Source: Actinomycetota bacterium | Lineage (GTDB): Bacteria; Actinomycetota; Thermoleophilia; Gaiellales; Gaiellaceae | Reading direction: 5' to 3' | Assembly: GCA_003161615.1 (NCBI GenBank) | Contig: PMOB01000033.1 | Coordinates: 1-52,068 of the forward strand | Length of the DNA stretch: 52,068 nucleotides | Shown: piece after piece, positions 25,923 to 33,728 of the stretch | Numbering within the stretch: the stretch's first letter is position 1 | How the letters are laid out: the number at the start of each line of letters is the position of its first letter | Notes under the pieces: model-generated | The model's input: the letters and a program-made list of their open reading frames with translations, nothing else | What the model was told of the DNA's origin: nothing | The model's database searches: none | Position numbers and translations under genes: made by a program

Positions 25923-27663
25923 GGTAGGCGGCGAGAGTCGCGTCGGCTGTCGCCTCCCAGCTGAACCGCTCGCGCACATGCTCGGCGAGGCCCGGCGTGG
26001 CGCCGGCCTCGAGCGCCTCCTCGACCGCAGTCCGAATCGACCTCCGCTGCGCGGGATCGCAGTACACCGCCAAGTCCCCGAAGTACTCGCGCGTGTCTCC
26101 CCGTGAGGTCGTGACGACCGCGCACCCGCACGCTGCCGCCTCGAGCGACACGAGGCCGGTGGTCTCGAACCACGAGGGAAGGACGTGCACCTTTGCGGTA
26201 CGGAAGAGCTCGGCGAGCTCCTCCTGCGTGAGCACGGATCGGAACTCGACGTTCGGGCCGGCCGCGGCGCGACAACGCTCGGCGTAGCCCGGGTGATGGG
26301 GATGCTCCTCACCGACGAGGGTCAACGGCACTGCGACGCCGCGCAGCGCCTTGATCAGGCCGAGTTGGTTCTTGTGGGGCTCGAGCCGCGCAACGCACAC
26401 GATGCCCTGGCGCTCGACCGGCGTCTCGGGAGACGAGAAGGTGCGGGGGTCGAAGCCGTTGTAGACGACGTGCATCGGGGTCGTCACGTCGAGGGTCGAC
26501 CGGATGCGCAGCGCCTCGCTCTCCGAGTTCGGCAGCAGCAGATCGGCGAGTTCGAGGAGCATCGCTGCCTCCTCGGCGCGCCCGCGAACGCGCGCTGCTG
26601 TCGCGTCGATGCCTCGGCGAACGCTCGAGACGGTCAGGCGCGCCGCTCGGTTGGGCGACCGCAACAGTCGCCCGGCCAGGCCCTGCGCAGCTCCGTACTC
26701 CCAGTAGATCGGCGAAACGACGACCCGCGCCCCGCGCCGTCGCGCCTCACGCAGGACGTCGCGGATGTGCAGCGGAGAGCCGAAGGCGTGCACGATGTCG
26801 TAGCCGGAGACGTCGGCGCCGGCGGCGTTCGCCACCGTGACGTCTACCCCACTCAGCCTCAGGAACTCGGCGGTCTTCTGGGCCTGCATCAGATGGCCGC
26901 CGTGAATCGCTCCCTCCGCCAGCATGAGGACGCGTGGCGACCACTCGGCGGCTGAGACGTGCGAGCCGGCCGGCCGTGGCCTCGCCACCCGGCTGTTGTG
27001 CCACGGAAACGGCTCAGTCGGCGTGTCGACTCCCAGGAACGGACAGAGGCGCTCCCAACCCTCCCCGCTGCAGATGTCGAGGACGAGCAGCTTGTCGGGG
27101 CGGTCTGCGAAGCGCTCGCGAACCGCCTGCTCGTGCGAGCGGCGGACGGCGGCAAAGCGCTCCGCGGCGAAGTCGCTGCTCCCGTAGAGGTGCTTCTCGA
27201 TCGCCGCGGTGTACGCCGAGTGGTCGATGGAACGACCCAGGCGGCGCCGCAGAGGGCCGGTGATGAGCGCCCGCAGTCCGCGATCGAAGCGGCTCCGCCC
27301 AGCGCCGAGGCGCCGGCCCTTGGGATGTCGCTCGGGATCGCCCCAGTACGCCTCGCAGGAACGCAGCCACGACGCCTCGTCGCGGACGGTGAGGATGAAC
27401 TTGGCGTCTGGATACGCCTCGTCGAGCCCCTCGTAGACGCAGCAGATCGGCGTGTCGGAGACAGCGTCGAGGTCGCCGAGCACCGTGAGCTCGAGAGGGC
27501 CGGCAGCCCCTTGGTCGAGGTAACGGATGATCTCTCGCCGCGTGGCCGGATCGGCGGGAAAATGCACGGTGCGGAGGCCGAGCCGGACGAGCGCTGCACC
27601 GAGACTCGCGCCGCCGGTCCTGCTCAGGCCGATCCCGAAGACCTTCTGAGGGGCCACGGACAT
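25906..27663 (-). CDS. Fusion protein: N-terminal sulfotransferase + C-terminal GT4 glycosyltransferase
   Basis: A single 585-residue reading frame with two complete enzymes. Residues 1-226 are a Sulfotransfer_4-like domain. The phosphosulfate loop is GIGLSRTGGASLGAALVRLG (10-29), the 3'-phosphate region KFILTVRDEASWLRS (88-102), and the typical ending GWERLCPFLGV...EPFPWHN (202-223). A short linker follows. Residues 243-585 are a GT4 domain: MLAEGAIHGGHLMQAQKTAE, NGFDPRTF, VCVARLEPHKNQLGLIKAL and the EX7E pair in ETTGLVSLE. ATG 27663 overlaps the upstream GT4's stop by one base (TGATG). It is the last gene of the 12-gene operon. The arrangement suggests sulfation of the sugar that is added, or of the growing chain, by one protein. 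That coupling is inference; domain identification is firm. Confidence 0.88.
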   Translation of the reverse strand: MSVAPQKVFGIGLSRTGGASLGAALVRLGLRTVHFPADPATRREIIRYLDQGAAGPLELTVLGDLDAVSDTPICCVYEGLDEAYPDAKFILTVRDEASWLRSCEAYWGDPERHPKGRRLGAGRSRFDRGLRALITGPLRRRLGRSIDHSAYTAAIEKHLYGSSDFAAERFAAVRRSHEQAVRERFADRPDKLLVLDICSGEGWERLCPFLGVDTPTEPFPWHNSRVARPRPAGSHVSAAEWSPRVLMLAEGAIHGGHLMQAQKTAEFLRLSGVDVTVANAAGADVSGYDIVHAFGSPLHIRDVLREARRRGARVVVSPIYWEYGAAQGLAGRLLRSPNRAARLTVSSVRRGIDATAARVRGRAEEAAMLLELADLLLPNSESEALRIRSTLDVTTPMHVVYNGFDPRTFSSPETPVERQGIVCVARLEPHKNQLGLIKALRGVAVPLTLVGEEHPHHPGYAERCRAAAGPNVEFRSVLTQEELAELFRTAKVHVLPSWFETTGLVSLEAAACGCAVVTTSRGDTREYFGDLAVYCDPAQRRSIRTAVEEALEAGATPGLAEHVRERFSWEATADATLAAYLTLAR

Positions 27664-28709
27664 CAGTCAAGCACCGACTCGTAGAGGGCCGCCGTCGCCA
27701 GCGCGGCGCGCTCCCACGTGTACTCGCGGGCGATCGCGATCCCGCGCTCGCACCGGCGCTCGACGTCCTCGCCGCCTGCGAGCGACTCGAGGAGGCCGAC
27801 GGCGAGAGCTTCCGCTGTCGGCTCGACGAGCAGCGCTCCGTCGCCGCAGACCTCCGGCAGCGCACCGCGGGCGGCGGCGACGACGGGCGTTCCCACGAGC
27901 ATCCCTTCGAGCGCCGGCAGCCCGAACCCCTCGTACAGCGAGGGGACGACGATGACCGCGGCCGTTCGCATTAGCCGCGCGACGAAGGTGGGCTCGCGAA
28001 GCCCGAGAGAGCGGACGCCCGGTTGGCCGTCGAAGAGCTCGTCACGCCGAGAATGCGGCGGGCCACACAACGCAAGGCTCGCGTCGGGGCGGGCCGCGCG
28101 GACCTCTGACCAGGCAGCGGCGAGGACGTCGAGGTTCTTCCGCTTCGTCGCGCCGGCGGCATGAAGGACGAAAGGCCTGCTCAGGCCAATATTTTCCAAC
28201 TCCTCGTCCGGCAAAGGTTCGGCGTCCGCCCGGCCCTGGTCGATCCCGTAGGGGACGACATGGACTGTCTCGACCCCGAGCAGCTCGCGCACCTCGGCGG
28301 CGGCGAACTCCGAGGGGCAGATGACGGCTGCGGCCTCGCGCGCACTGCGCGCAGCCCAACCCGGCAGCGACCCTTCGTCCTCGAAGCGCAGCGGCGGGAG
28401 GTCGTGAATCGTCAGAACCTCGCGCCGCGGCGCCGGCGGGCAGCGCAGGTCGAGCCGGTGCACGAGATCGCTCCGCCCGTAGACCGCGCCGCCGATCAAG
28501 CGTGCGACGCCGAACGGAGCGCCCCAGACGAGCCGGAGCGGCAGTCGCCGCGCGCCGGCGCCGGCCTCCGCGCGGAGCGGCACGATCGCGCGCTCCTGCA
28601 GCGACCAGCCGCCGCCGAGCGCCTCGAGAGCCTTGCGAAGCTCGGTCTCGTAGACCTGCTGGCCCATCGGCGGCGCGGAGCCGTACCGTGCGCAGCAGAC
28701 CGTCCTCAT
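27663..28709 (-). CDS. GT4 family glycosyltransferase
   Basis: A 348-residue GT-B enzyme of the type often annotated as mannosyltransferase. It has GMGQ-like PPMGQQVYETELRKAL near the start, LTIHDLPPLRFEDEG at 99, VPYGIDQGRADAEP at 152, and the donor-domain opening VLHAAGATKRKNLDVLAAAW at 181. The EX7E motif is EGFGLPALE at 260-268. The open frame runs back to 29084 but overlaps the next gene; ATG 28709 sits in an ATGA overlap with that gene's stop and is clearly the start. It probably shares a polycistronic message with its neighbours on both sides. Sugar specificity is unknown. Confidence 0.92.
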   Translation of the reverse strand: MRTVCCARYGSAPPMGQQVYETELRKALEALGGGWSLQERAIVPLRAEAGAGARRLPLRLVWGAPFGVARLIGGAVYGRSDLVHRLDLRCPPAPRREVLTIHDLPPLRFEDEGSLPGWAARSAREAAAVICPSEFAAAEVRELLGVETVHVVPYGIDQGRADAEPLPDEELENIGLSRPFVLHAAGATKRKNLDVLAAAWSEVRAARPDASLALCGPPHSRRDELFDGQPGVRSLGLREPTFVARLMRTAAVIVVPSLYEGFGLPALEGMLVGTPVVAAARGALPEVCGDGALLVEPTAEALAVGLLESLAGGEDVERRCERGIAIAREYTWERAALATAALYESVLD

Positions 28710-29617
28710 CGCGCCGCCTCGACGTGGCGCGCGAGCTCGGTATGGCGATCCCACTGGTGGAGGATCGCGGGCACCGTCCCGTCGGAGTTGAGCACCGCGC
28801 CGTCCGGCGCGGTCTCGTAGGAGCGCATCTTTCCGAGTGTCAGGACCCGGCCGGTGCCGTTCGCGATGACAGTCGCGGGCGAGAGCCGGCCGCGGTGGAG
28901 GAGGTAGTTGTGGATGCCCTGGTCGTGCGACCCGAGCGGCCGGCGGCGGCCCGCGATCTCGGCGGTCATCGCCTGCAGGTAGGCGCGAATCGCGGCGCCG
29001 TCGCCCACGACCGTGCCGGAGCAGGACACCGGCTTGTCCCGCAGCCGCTCGAGCTCGTCGCCGCCGTAGAGACTGCGAATCCAACGGGTGTTGAAGCTGT
29101 CCCGGCCGATCCGCACGGAATCGTCCTCGAGGTACAGCTCGAGCCCGGCGACCGGCTCCGCGAACGGGTCGCGCTGGAAAGCGACGTCACGGAGGTCGGT
29201 GAGCAGAACGCTGTCGGGGTCGGCGTCGAGCGCGGCGAGGTAGCGCTCGTAGTGGGAGTAGCGCAGCGACTGCAGCCCCTCGAGGTGAAACTCCAGGCGG
29301 CGCCGGCGCTCTGAAGAACCGCCTGTGAGCAGGGAAAACGCGGCCGGATAGATGCGCCGGAGACCGCGGGTCGAGCGGAGCCACCTCAGGAGCCGCAGCA
29401 TCGCGGCGGCCGGGCGCGGGTACTCGGCGTCGACATCGACGACTACGTCGGCGAGCTCCCGCAGCCTGTTCTTCTCCTCGTCGTCGCAGCGGCCGGCGAA
29501 GACCACGAACCTCCCGCGAAAGCCGCCGGCGCGAAGCGAGCGCGCGAACGGTTCGATCAGCCGTGCCGGCAGGCCCGTGTAGGCGCCGAGAACGAGAGAG
29601 CGCTCGGTCGAGCTCAC
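28706..29617 (-). CDS. Glycosyltransferase-like protein of unknown specificity
   Basis: A 303-residue protein that I do not place in a named family. It opens with LVLGAYTGLPARLIEPFARS, and then FVVFAGRCDDEEKNRLREL resembles the Rossmann-like start of a GT-A fold. SVLLTDLRDVAFQRDPFAEP near the middle has a T-D-x-R-D pattern like a DxD metal site. RPLGSHDQGIHNYLLHRGRL later resembles the D-Q-x-x-x-N motif found in several GT-A families, including GT77- and GT8-like ones. GTG 29617 overlaps the stop of the GT47-like gene as GTGA, which fixes the start; the frame to 29683 is not needed. Operon context strongly favours a role in glycan assembly. Confidence 0.65.
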   Translation of the reverse strand: MSSTERSLVLGAYTGLPARLIEPFARSLRAGGFRGRFVVFAGRCDDEEKNRLRELADVVVDVDAEYPRPAAAMLRLLRWLRSTRGLRRIYPAAFSLLTGGSSERRRRLEFHLEGLQSLRYSHYERYLAALDADPDSVLLTDLRDVAFQRDPFAEPVAGLELYLEDDSVRIGRDSFNTRWIRSLYGGDELERLRDKPVSCSGTVVGDGAAIRAYLQAMTAEIAGRRRPLGSHDQGIHNYLLHRGRLSPATVIANGTGRVLTLGKMRSYETAPDGAVLNSDGTVPAILHQWDRHTELARHVEAAR

Positions 29618-30558
29618 GACCGCGCCGACGCCCGCTCGCGGAAGGCGCGCGCCGCGGCCCGCCATGTCCGCCACCGCAGCCAAGGGCTGACCGGTCCGAT
29701 TCCGCCCTCGGCGCGGATCTCACCGCAGAGCTCGACGACGCGATGGAACCAGACGTCGGGCGCGAACCACTCGTCGTAGACGGAGCCGGCTCCAGCACTC
29801 AGCCGCGGCCAATCCGCCTCGAGCTCCTCGAGACGCTCGCCCAGCGCACGTACGTCGGCCTCGCGAACCCGGACCGAGCAATCTTCCCAGTCGATGCCCG
29901 CGGGTGGAACCCAGTCGTCGCTGATCACCACCGGCACCCGCCCCGCCGCGAGCGTCTCGAAGAGCCGGATCGTGGCCGTGCCCGCGCCGCGCGGACAGAG
30001 GACGAACTTCGATCGGCCGACGACATCCACGTACCTCGCACGCGCCTCCTCGAGCCCGGCGGCCGGCCGGCCGAAGAAGTCGAGCGCCGAGGTGTCCTCG
30101 AGGATCGCACGCGGATGCTGCAGGGCGAGAACGTGCTCCCGCACTCGGCCCCCACGCCGTCCCTGAAAGGAGAAGAGCAGGTCGGGCGTCCGGTCACGCG
30201 CCGCTCGTGTGTCGGCGACGAGCCGGAAGTAGCCGAACGCGCGCTGGCGGCGCGGGTCGAAGGCGCGCCTCGGCATCGCGACGTAGACGCCGGGAAGCAC
30301 GTCGCGCGGAAAGTCCCGCTCGTCGTAGACGAACGCCTTCTCCGGATAGGCCCGGACGAGCTCGTGGCTCCTCAGCATCGCCATCGCCCAGTCCGACGGG
30401 TACTGGTGCGCGTCGACGAAGAGGATGACGTCGGCGTCCTCCGGCTCGGCGACGACCTGATGAACGCCGAAGCGGTCGCGCGCGGCCAGCTCGTCCCACT
30501 CGGCGCGAAGGCGCTTGCTCCACGCCGCGTCGATCCCGGTGGCGATCAGAACCTTCAC
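29614..30558 (-). CDS. Exostosin-like (GT47-type) glycosyltransferase
   Basis: A 314-residue protein starting with GTG (MKVLIATGIDAAWSKRLRAE). The diagnostic part is the C-terminal donor-binding core FVLCPRGAGTATIRLFETLA followed by GRVPVVISDDWVPPAGIDW, the signature of the exostosin family (PF03016). SFQGRRGGRVREHVL upstream also matches. GT47 enzymes are inverting; animal and plant members transfer GlcA, Gal, Xyl or Ara, and bacterial ones are sparsely studied. It is four bases from the GT2 gene upstream and overlaps the gene downstream by four. It is probably cytoplasmic, as there is no signal anchor of the eukaryotic kind. Confidence 0.85.
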   Translation of the reverse strand: MKVLIATGIDAAWSKRLRAEWDELAARDRFGVHQVVAEPEDADVILFVDAHQYPSDWAMAMLRSHELVRAYPEKAFVYDERDFPRDVLPGVYVAMPRRAFDPRRQRAFGYFRLVADTRAARDRTPDLLFSFQGRRGGRVREHVLALQHPRAILEDTSALDFFGRPAAGLEEARARYVDVVGRSKFVLCPRGAGTATIRLFETLAAGRVPVVISDDWVPPAGIDWEDCSVRVREADVRALGERLEELEADWPRLSAGAGSVYDEWFAPDVWFHRVVELCGEIRAEGGIGPVSPWLRWRTWRAAARAFRERASARS

Positions 30559-30562
30559 CGGC

Positions 30563-31537
30563 TCACCACGTGAGCGGCTCCCGGACGATCCGCGGCAACG
30601 GATAGCCGCGCACGTATCGCCAAAGATGAGCCAGGAGCCGGCCCGACCGGTCGTACGCCTCGCGCAGGTGCCGCTCGCGGAGCGCCGTCAGGGCCTCGCC
30701 GCGCCGCTGCCGCGCCATCATCGCCTGGTACGCGCGCCAGCCCTGCCGCGCGCGTCGCTGCTGGCCCGGCGAGTTCTCCGGCGAGTGGAAGGCGATGCAG
30801 CGGACACGCCAGGCCTGAAGCGGTGTCGTCGGCCGCGCGCCCTGGTTCGCGTCGTGCCGGCGGTAGAGGAGGATCACATCGTTGACGAAGGCGAGGTCGC
30901 CGAAGCGGCTGAGCCGGATGAGCATGTCCCAATCCTCCGGCCCTGCGAGGGACTCGTCGAACCGACCGGCGCGCTCGTAGACGTCCCGGCGGGCGAGGAG
31001 GAGGCCCGGCGGGAAGAGAACGTTGCCGTTGACGAGGACGTCGAACGTCGTCGGGCGGTCGAGCGGCCAGCGGACGAGCCTTCGCCCCTCGAGGCCGAGC
31101 CGGTTTCGTCCCGCTTCCGCGTACTCGCCCGGCGCGTAGCGCGTTCCCTCGGCGTCGACGAGCTCGGCGAGGCCGTGGCATCCGGCGAGCCGGTCGTCCT
31201 GTTCCAGCCGCTCGAGCAGCGTCGCGAAGGCATGCGGAAGCCAGGCGTCGTCACTGTCCATGAAGGTCACGTAGCTCGTCCCTCGGACGCTGGCGCGGAA
31301 GCCCTCGTTGCGGGCGTGCGACGAGCCGCCGTGGTCGACCTGGAGCGCTCGGAAGCGAGCGTCCCGCTCGGCAAAGCCGCTCGCGATCGCGAACGTCGTG
31401 TCGGTCGAGCCGTCGTCGACGACGACGCATTCCCACCGTTCCTCCGTCTGCGCGGTGAGGCTCTCGAGCGTCTCGCCGAGGAAGCGCGCCGCGTTGTAGG
31501 CGGGCACGACGACCGAGATCAGCGGACGTGCGGTCAC
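30563..31537 (-). CDS. GT2 family glycosyltransferase
   Basis: A 324-residue GT-A enzyme: PLISVVVPAYNAARFLGETL, CVVVDDGSTDTTFAIA, the metal site TFMDSDDAWLPHAFATLL at about 93, and GPEDWDMLIRLSRFGDLAFV near 190. GTG 31537 is preceded at six bases by GGAG and gives MTARPLISVVVPAY. The open frame to 31798 overlaps the next gene and is rejected. The C-terminal 100 residues (GWRAYQAMMARQRRGEALTA) are helical and basic, perhaps for membrane contact. It lies 13 bases after the upstream GT2. The likely role is chain extension of the lipid-linked unit. Confidence 0.91.
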   Translation of the reverse strand: MTARPLISVVVPAYNAARFLGETLESLTAQTEERWECVVVDDGSTDTTFAIASGFAERDARFRALQVDHGGSSHARNEGFRASVRGTSYVTFMDSDDAWLPHAFATLLERLEQDDRLAGCHGLAELVDAEGTRYAPGEYAEAGRNRLGLEGRRLVRWPLDRPTTFDVLVNGNVLFPPGLLLARRDVYERAGRFDESLAGPEDWDMLIRLSRFGDLAFVNDVILLYRRHDANQGARPTTPLQAWRVRCIAFHSPENSPGQQRRARQGWRAYQAMMARQRRGEALTALRERHLREAYDRSGRLLAHLWRYVRGYPLPRIVREPLTW

Positions 31538-31550
31538 GCGCTGCTCCAGC

Positions 31551-32399
31551 TCAGTGACGCGCAGCCGCGACGCGGCACGGGCCGCGCAGGTAGATGAGCA
31601 GCCGCCGAGCGGCGCCCGCGCGGCGCGGCCGAGGCAGGACGATCGCGCGAACGGCTGCGCCCGCGACGACGGCCAGGCGGTAGAGCAGCCAGCCGCTCGA
31701 GCCGTACCACTTGCGGATGTAGATCTCCTGCGCGGAGTAGAACAGCCGCTCGCGCCGCGAAGGATCCTCGCTCGTCGCGCCGCCGACATGGGTCGCAACG
31801 ACGTCCGGGCGGACGACGGGATGCCAGCCGAGCTCGTGAGCCCTCCGCTCCCAGTCGGTCTCCTCGGAGTAGAGGAAGAAACGCTCGTCGAACAAGCCGA
31901 CCTCCTGCAGCGCCTCCCAGCGGAGCAGCAGGATCGTGGCTACCGCGAACTGCGGATGCCGGTCGAGGCGCGCGAGACCGATCGCCTCGAGCCACGCCTG
32001 CGCCGGGGACGGGAAGGGCCAGAGCACGCGCTGCGCGGAGCCTGTCGTGTAGTTGATCGCGGGAGCAACGGCGGCGGCGCGCTCGTCGGCCGCCAGCGTC
32101 TCCGCCAACTTGGCGATCGCGCCCTGCGGGAGGACGGAGTCCGGATTGAGCAGGAGGACGTCGCATGGCTCGCCGTCGAGAATCTCACGCAGAGCGGCGT
32201 TGACGCCGGCCCCGAAGCCGAGGTTGCCGGTCGTGCGGAGATAGCGCGCGCCTCGCCGTTCGCACACCGCCGCGACCGCGTCGCTTTGCGAGTTGTCGAC
32301 GACGGTGACGGGCGCCTCTCCTCGGACGCTCTCGAGCGCACGGTCGAGCGCGTCTTCCCCGTTGTAGGCAACGACTACGACGTGCACGGGGCGATTCAC
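31551..32399 (-). CDS. GT2 family glycosyltransferase (WbbL/rhamnosyltransferase-like)
   Basis: A 282-residue protein with the compact layout of WbbL-type rhamnosyltransferases. It has VHVVVVAYNGEDALDRALES, VTVVDNSQSDAVAAVCE, GNLGFGAGVNAALRE (about 58), the DxD-like LLLNPDSVLPQGAIAKLAE, and FDERFFLYSEETDWERRAHE (about 172) with the catalytic acidic pair. Enzymes with NLGFGxGxN and E-E/D-D-W motifs commonly use dTDP-rhamnose. That would fit the rmlA/C/D genes at the right end, but the match is by resemblance only. GTG 32399 overlaps the polymerase stop as GTGA. The C-terminus is a short hydrophobic/basic tail. Confidence 0.88.
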   Translation of the reverse strand: MNRPVHVVVVAYNGEDALDRALESVRGEAPVTVVDNSQSDAVAAVCERRGARYLRTTGNLGFGAGVNAALREILDGEPCDVLLLNPDSVLPQGAIAKLAETLAADERAAAVAPAINYTTGSAQRVLWPFPSPAQAWLEAIGLARLDRHPQFAVATILLLRWEALQEVGLFDERFFLYSEETDWERRAHELGWHPVVRPDVVATHVGGATSEDPSRRERLFYSAQEIYIRKWYGSSGWLLYRLAVVAGAAVRAIVLPRPRRAGAARRLLIYLRGPCRVAAARH

Positions 32400-33700
32400 G
32401 TGGCCGCCGCCTCCCCCTCGCGGCTCTGCCAGGCGAGCGCGCAGACCATGCCGGCGAGGAGCCAGCTGAGCACCGGTGTCCCTCGCACCCAGTACTCGTC
32501 GACGAGGCCGTGCGTGGTCGTCGCAATGAGGATCGCGACGGCCGCAGGAGCGAGCTCGACCCGTCTCAAGCGGACGAGCGCGTATCCCGTTCCGAGGATC
32601 AGCAGGATGAAGCTCCCGGCGAAGACCCAGCCTCCTTCGGCCGCTTGCAGGAGCAGGACGTTGTGCGGATCGTCGGTGGGAGTGAGGCGGTCAGCAGCCA
32701 CGACTGCGCCATACGACCCGACGCCGATCCCGAGCCACGGATGAGCGCGGATGATGTGGAGCGCGTCCCGCTGGTATTCCTGCCGGAAGCGGATGTTGTA
32801 GGCCCCATGACTCTTCCCCTGCGACCCGTACGTCGTGACGAAGGACTGCGCGGTCGATGGGAGGAGCTCGAAGGAAAGGCCGGCGATCGCCGCGATCGCG
32901 AGCCCCGTCGCAATCGCCTGGCGCGGCGAGTGCATCCAGCGGAACGCCAGAAGGATCACCACGCCGACCGCACACGCTAGGAGCGCCCCGCGACTCTCCG
33001 TCGCGAACACCCCGTAGACGAGGAGCGGCACGAGGATGCGATAACGGCTCAGTCGCGGCACGCCGACGAGCAGCAGGATCGCGTTGGCGACGAACTGCCC
33101 CGCCGGATTCTTCTGGAGGCCAAGCGAGTCGAAGGGGAAGACGACCGCAACCACCGTGGCGGCAACGAGGTATGCCTTGAGAACGCGGATGTGGACGCCG
33201 CGCAGGACGAGGTAGCTGCCGACGACGAGCGGAAAGGCGATCAACTCGTAGCGCTGGAACGTCTGACCGACAGGCTGGAAGCCGGGGTGGTGTGCGAAGA
33301 GCAGGACCAGCACGAAGACGCAGTACTGCAGCGCCGGCCACCGGACGGCCCGAAGCGCCCCAAACACGGCGGCATTGCGCTCGAGGACGGCTGCTCCGGT
33401 CGCCGACAGGACGAGCAGCAGCAGGAGCATGTCCCCGAGCCCGATATGCAGGCCGACGTGCCCACTTGCGATCGTCTGCACGGCCGGGATCGAGATGCCC
33501 AACGCGACGGCTGCCGCGCGCGGTCTGACGGCGAGCCAGATTGCGAAGAGCGCCGCCACCGGTAGCAGCGCGTAGAAGGGGTTCTTCCCGACGAGGAGCC
33601 CGACCGCGGCTGCGGCGAGAGCGCCGATGGCGACATCGCGACCTGCACGGCCGACATCGGCGGCCTTCGGACGCCGTGCCGACCAGGCGTACGCGCTCAT
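32396..33700 (-). CDS. O-antigen polymerase/ligase-like membrane protein (Wzy/WaaL type)
   Basis: A 434-residue polytopic membrane protein with about ten or more hydrophobic segments, starting around GALAAAAVGLLVGKNPFYAL. It has the long periplasmic-type loop of the Wzy_C/WaaL family in the second half (SFVTTYGSQGKSHGAYNIRF), followed by HPWLGIGVGSYGAV and the family-like DDPHNVLLLQAAEGGWVFA with its conserved H-N. Such proteins join lipid-linked repeat units into polymer, or ligate a glycan to an acceptor, outside the membrane. ATG 33700 (MSAYAWSARRPKAAD) is chosen over the Arg-rich extension to 33808, which overlaps the kinase gene. It sits directly after the Wzz/BY-kinase gene, as expected for Wzy-dependent polymerisation. 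Confidence 0.88.
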   Translation of the reverse strand: MSAYAWSARRPKAADVGRAGRDVAIGALAAAAVGLLVGKNPFYALLPVAALFAIWLAVRPRAAAVALGISIPAVQTIASGHVGLHIGLGDMLLLLLVLSATGAAVLERNAAVFGALRAVRWPALQYCVFVLVLLFAHHPGFQPVGQTFQRYELIAFPLVVGSYLVLRGVHIRVLKAYLVAATVVAVVFPFDSLGLQKNPAGQFVANAILLLVGVPRLSRYRILVPLLVYGVFATESRGALLACAVGVVILLAFRWMHSPRQAIATGLAIAAIAGLSFELLPSTAQSFVTTYGSQGKSHGAYNIRFRQEYQRDALHIIRAHPWLGIGVGSYGAVVAADRLTPTDDPHNVLLLQAAEGGWVFAGSFILLILGTGYALVRLRRVELAPAAVAILIATTTHGLVDEYWVRGTPVLSWLLAGMVCALAWQSREGEAAAT

Positions 33701-33728
33701 CCCAGGCGGATGCGAAGAGCGGTCACCG

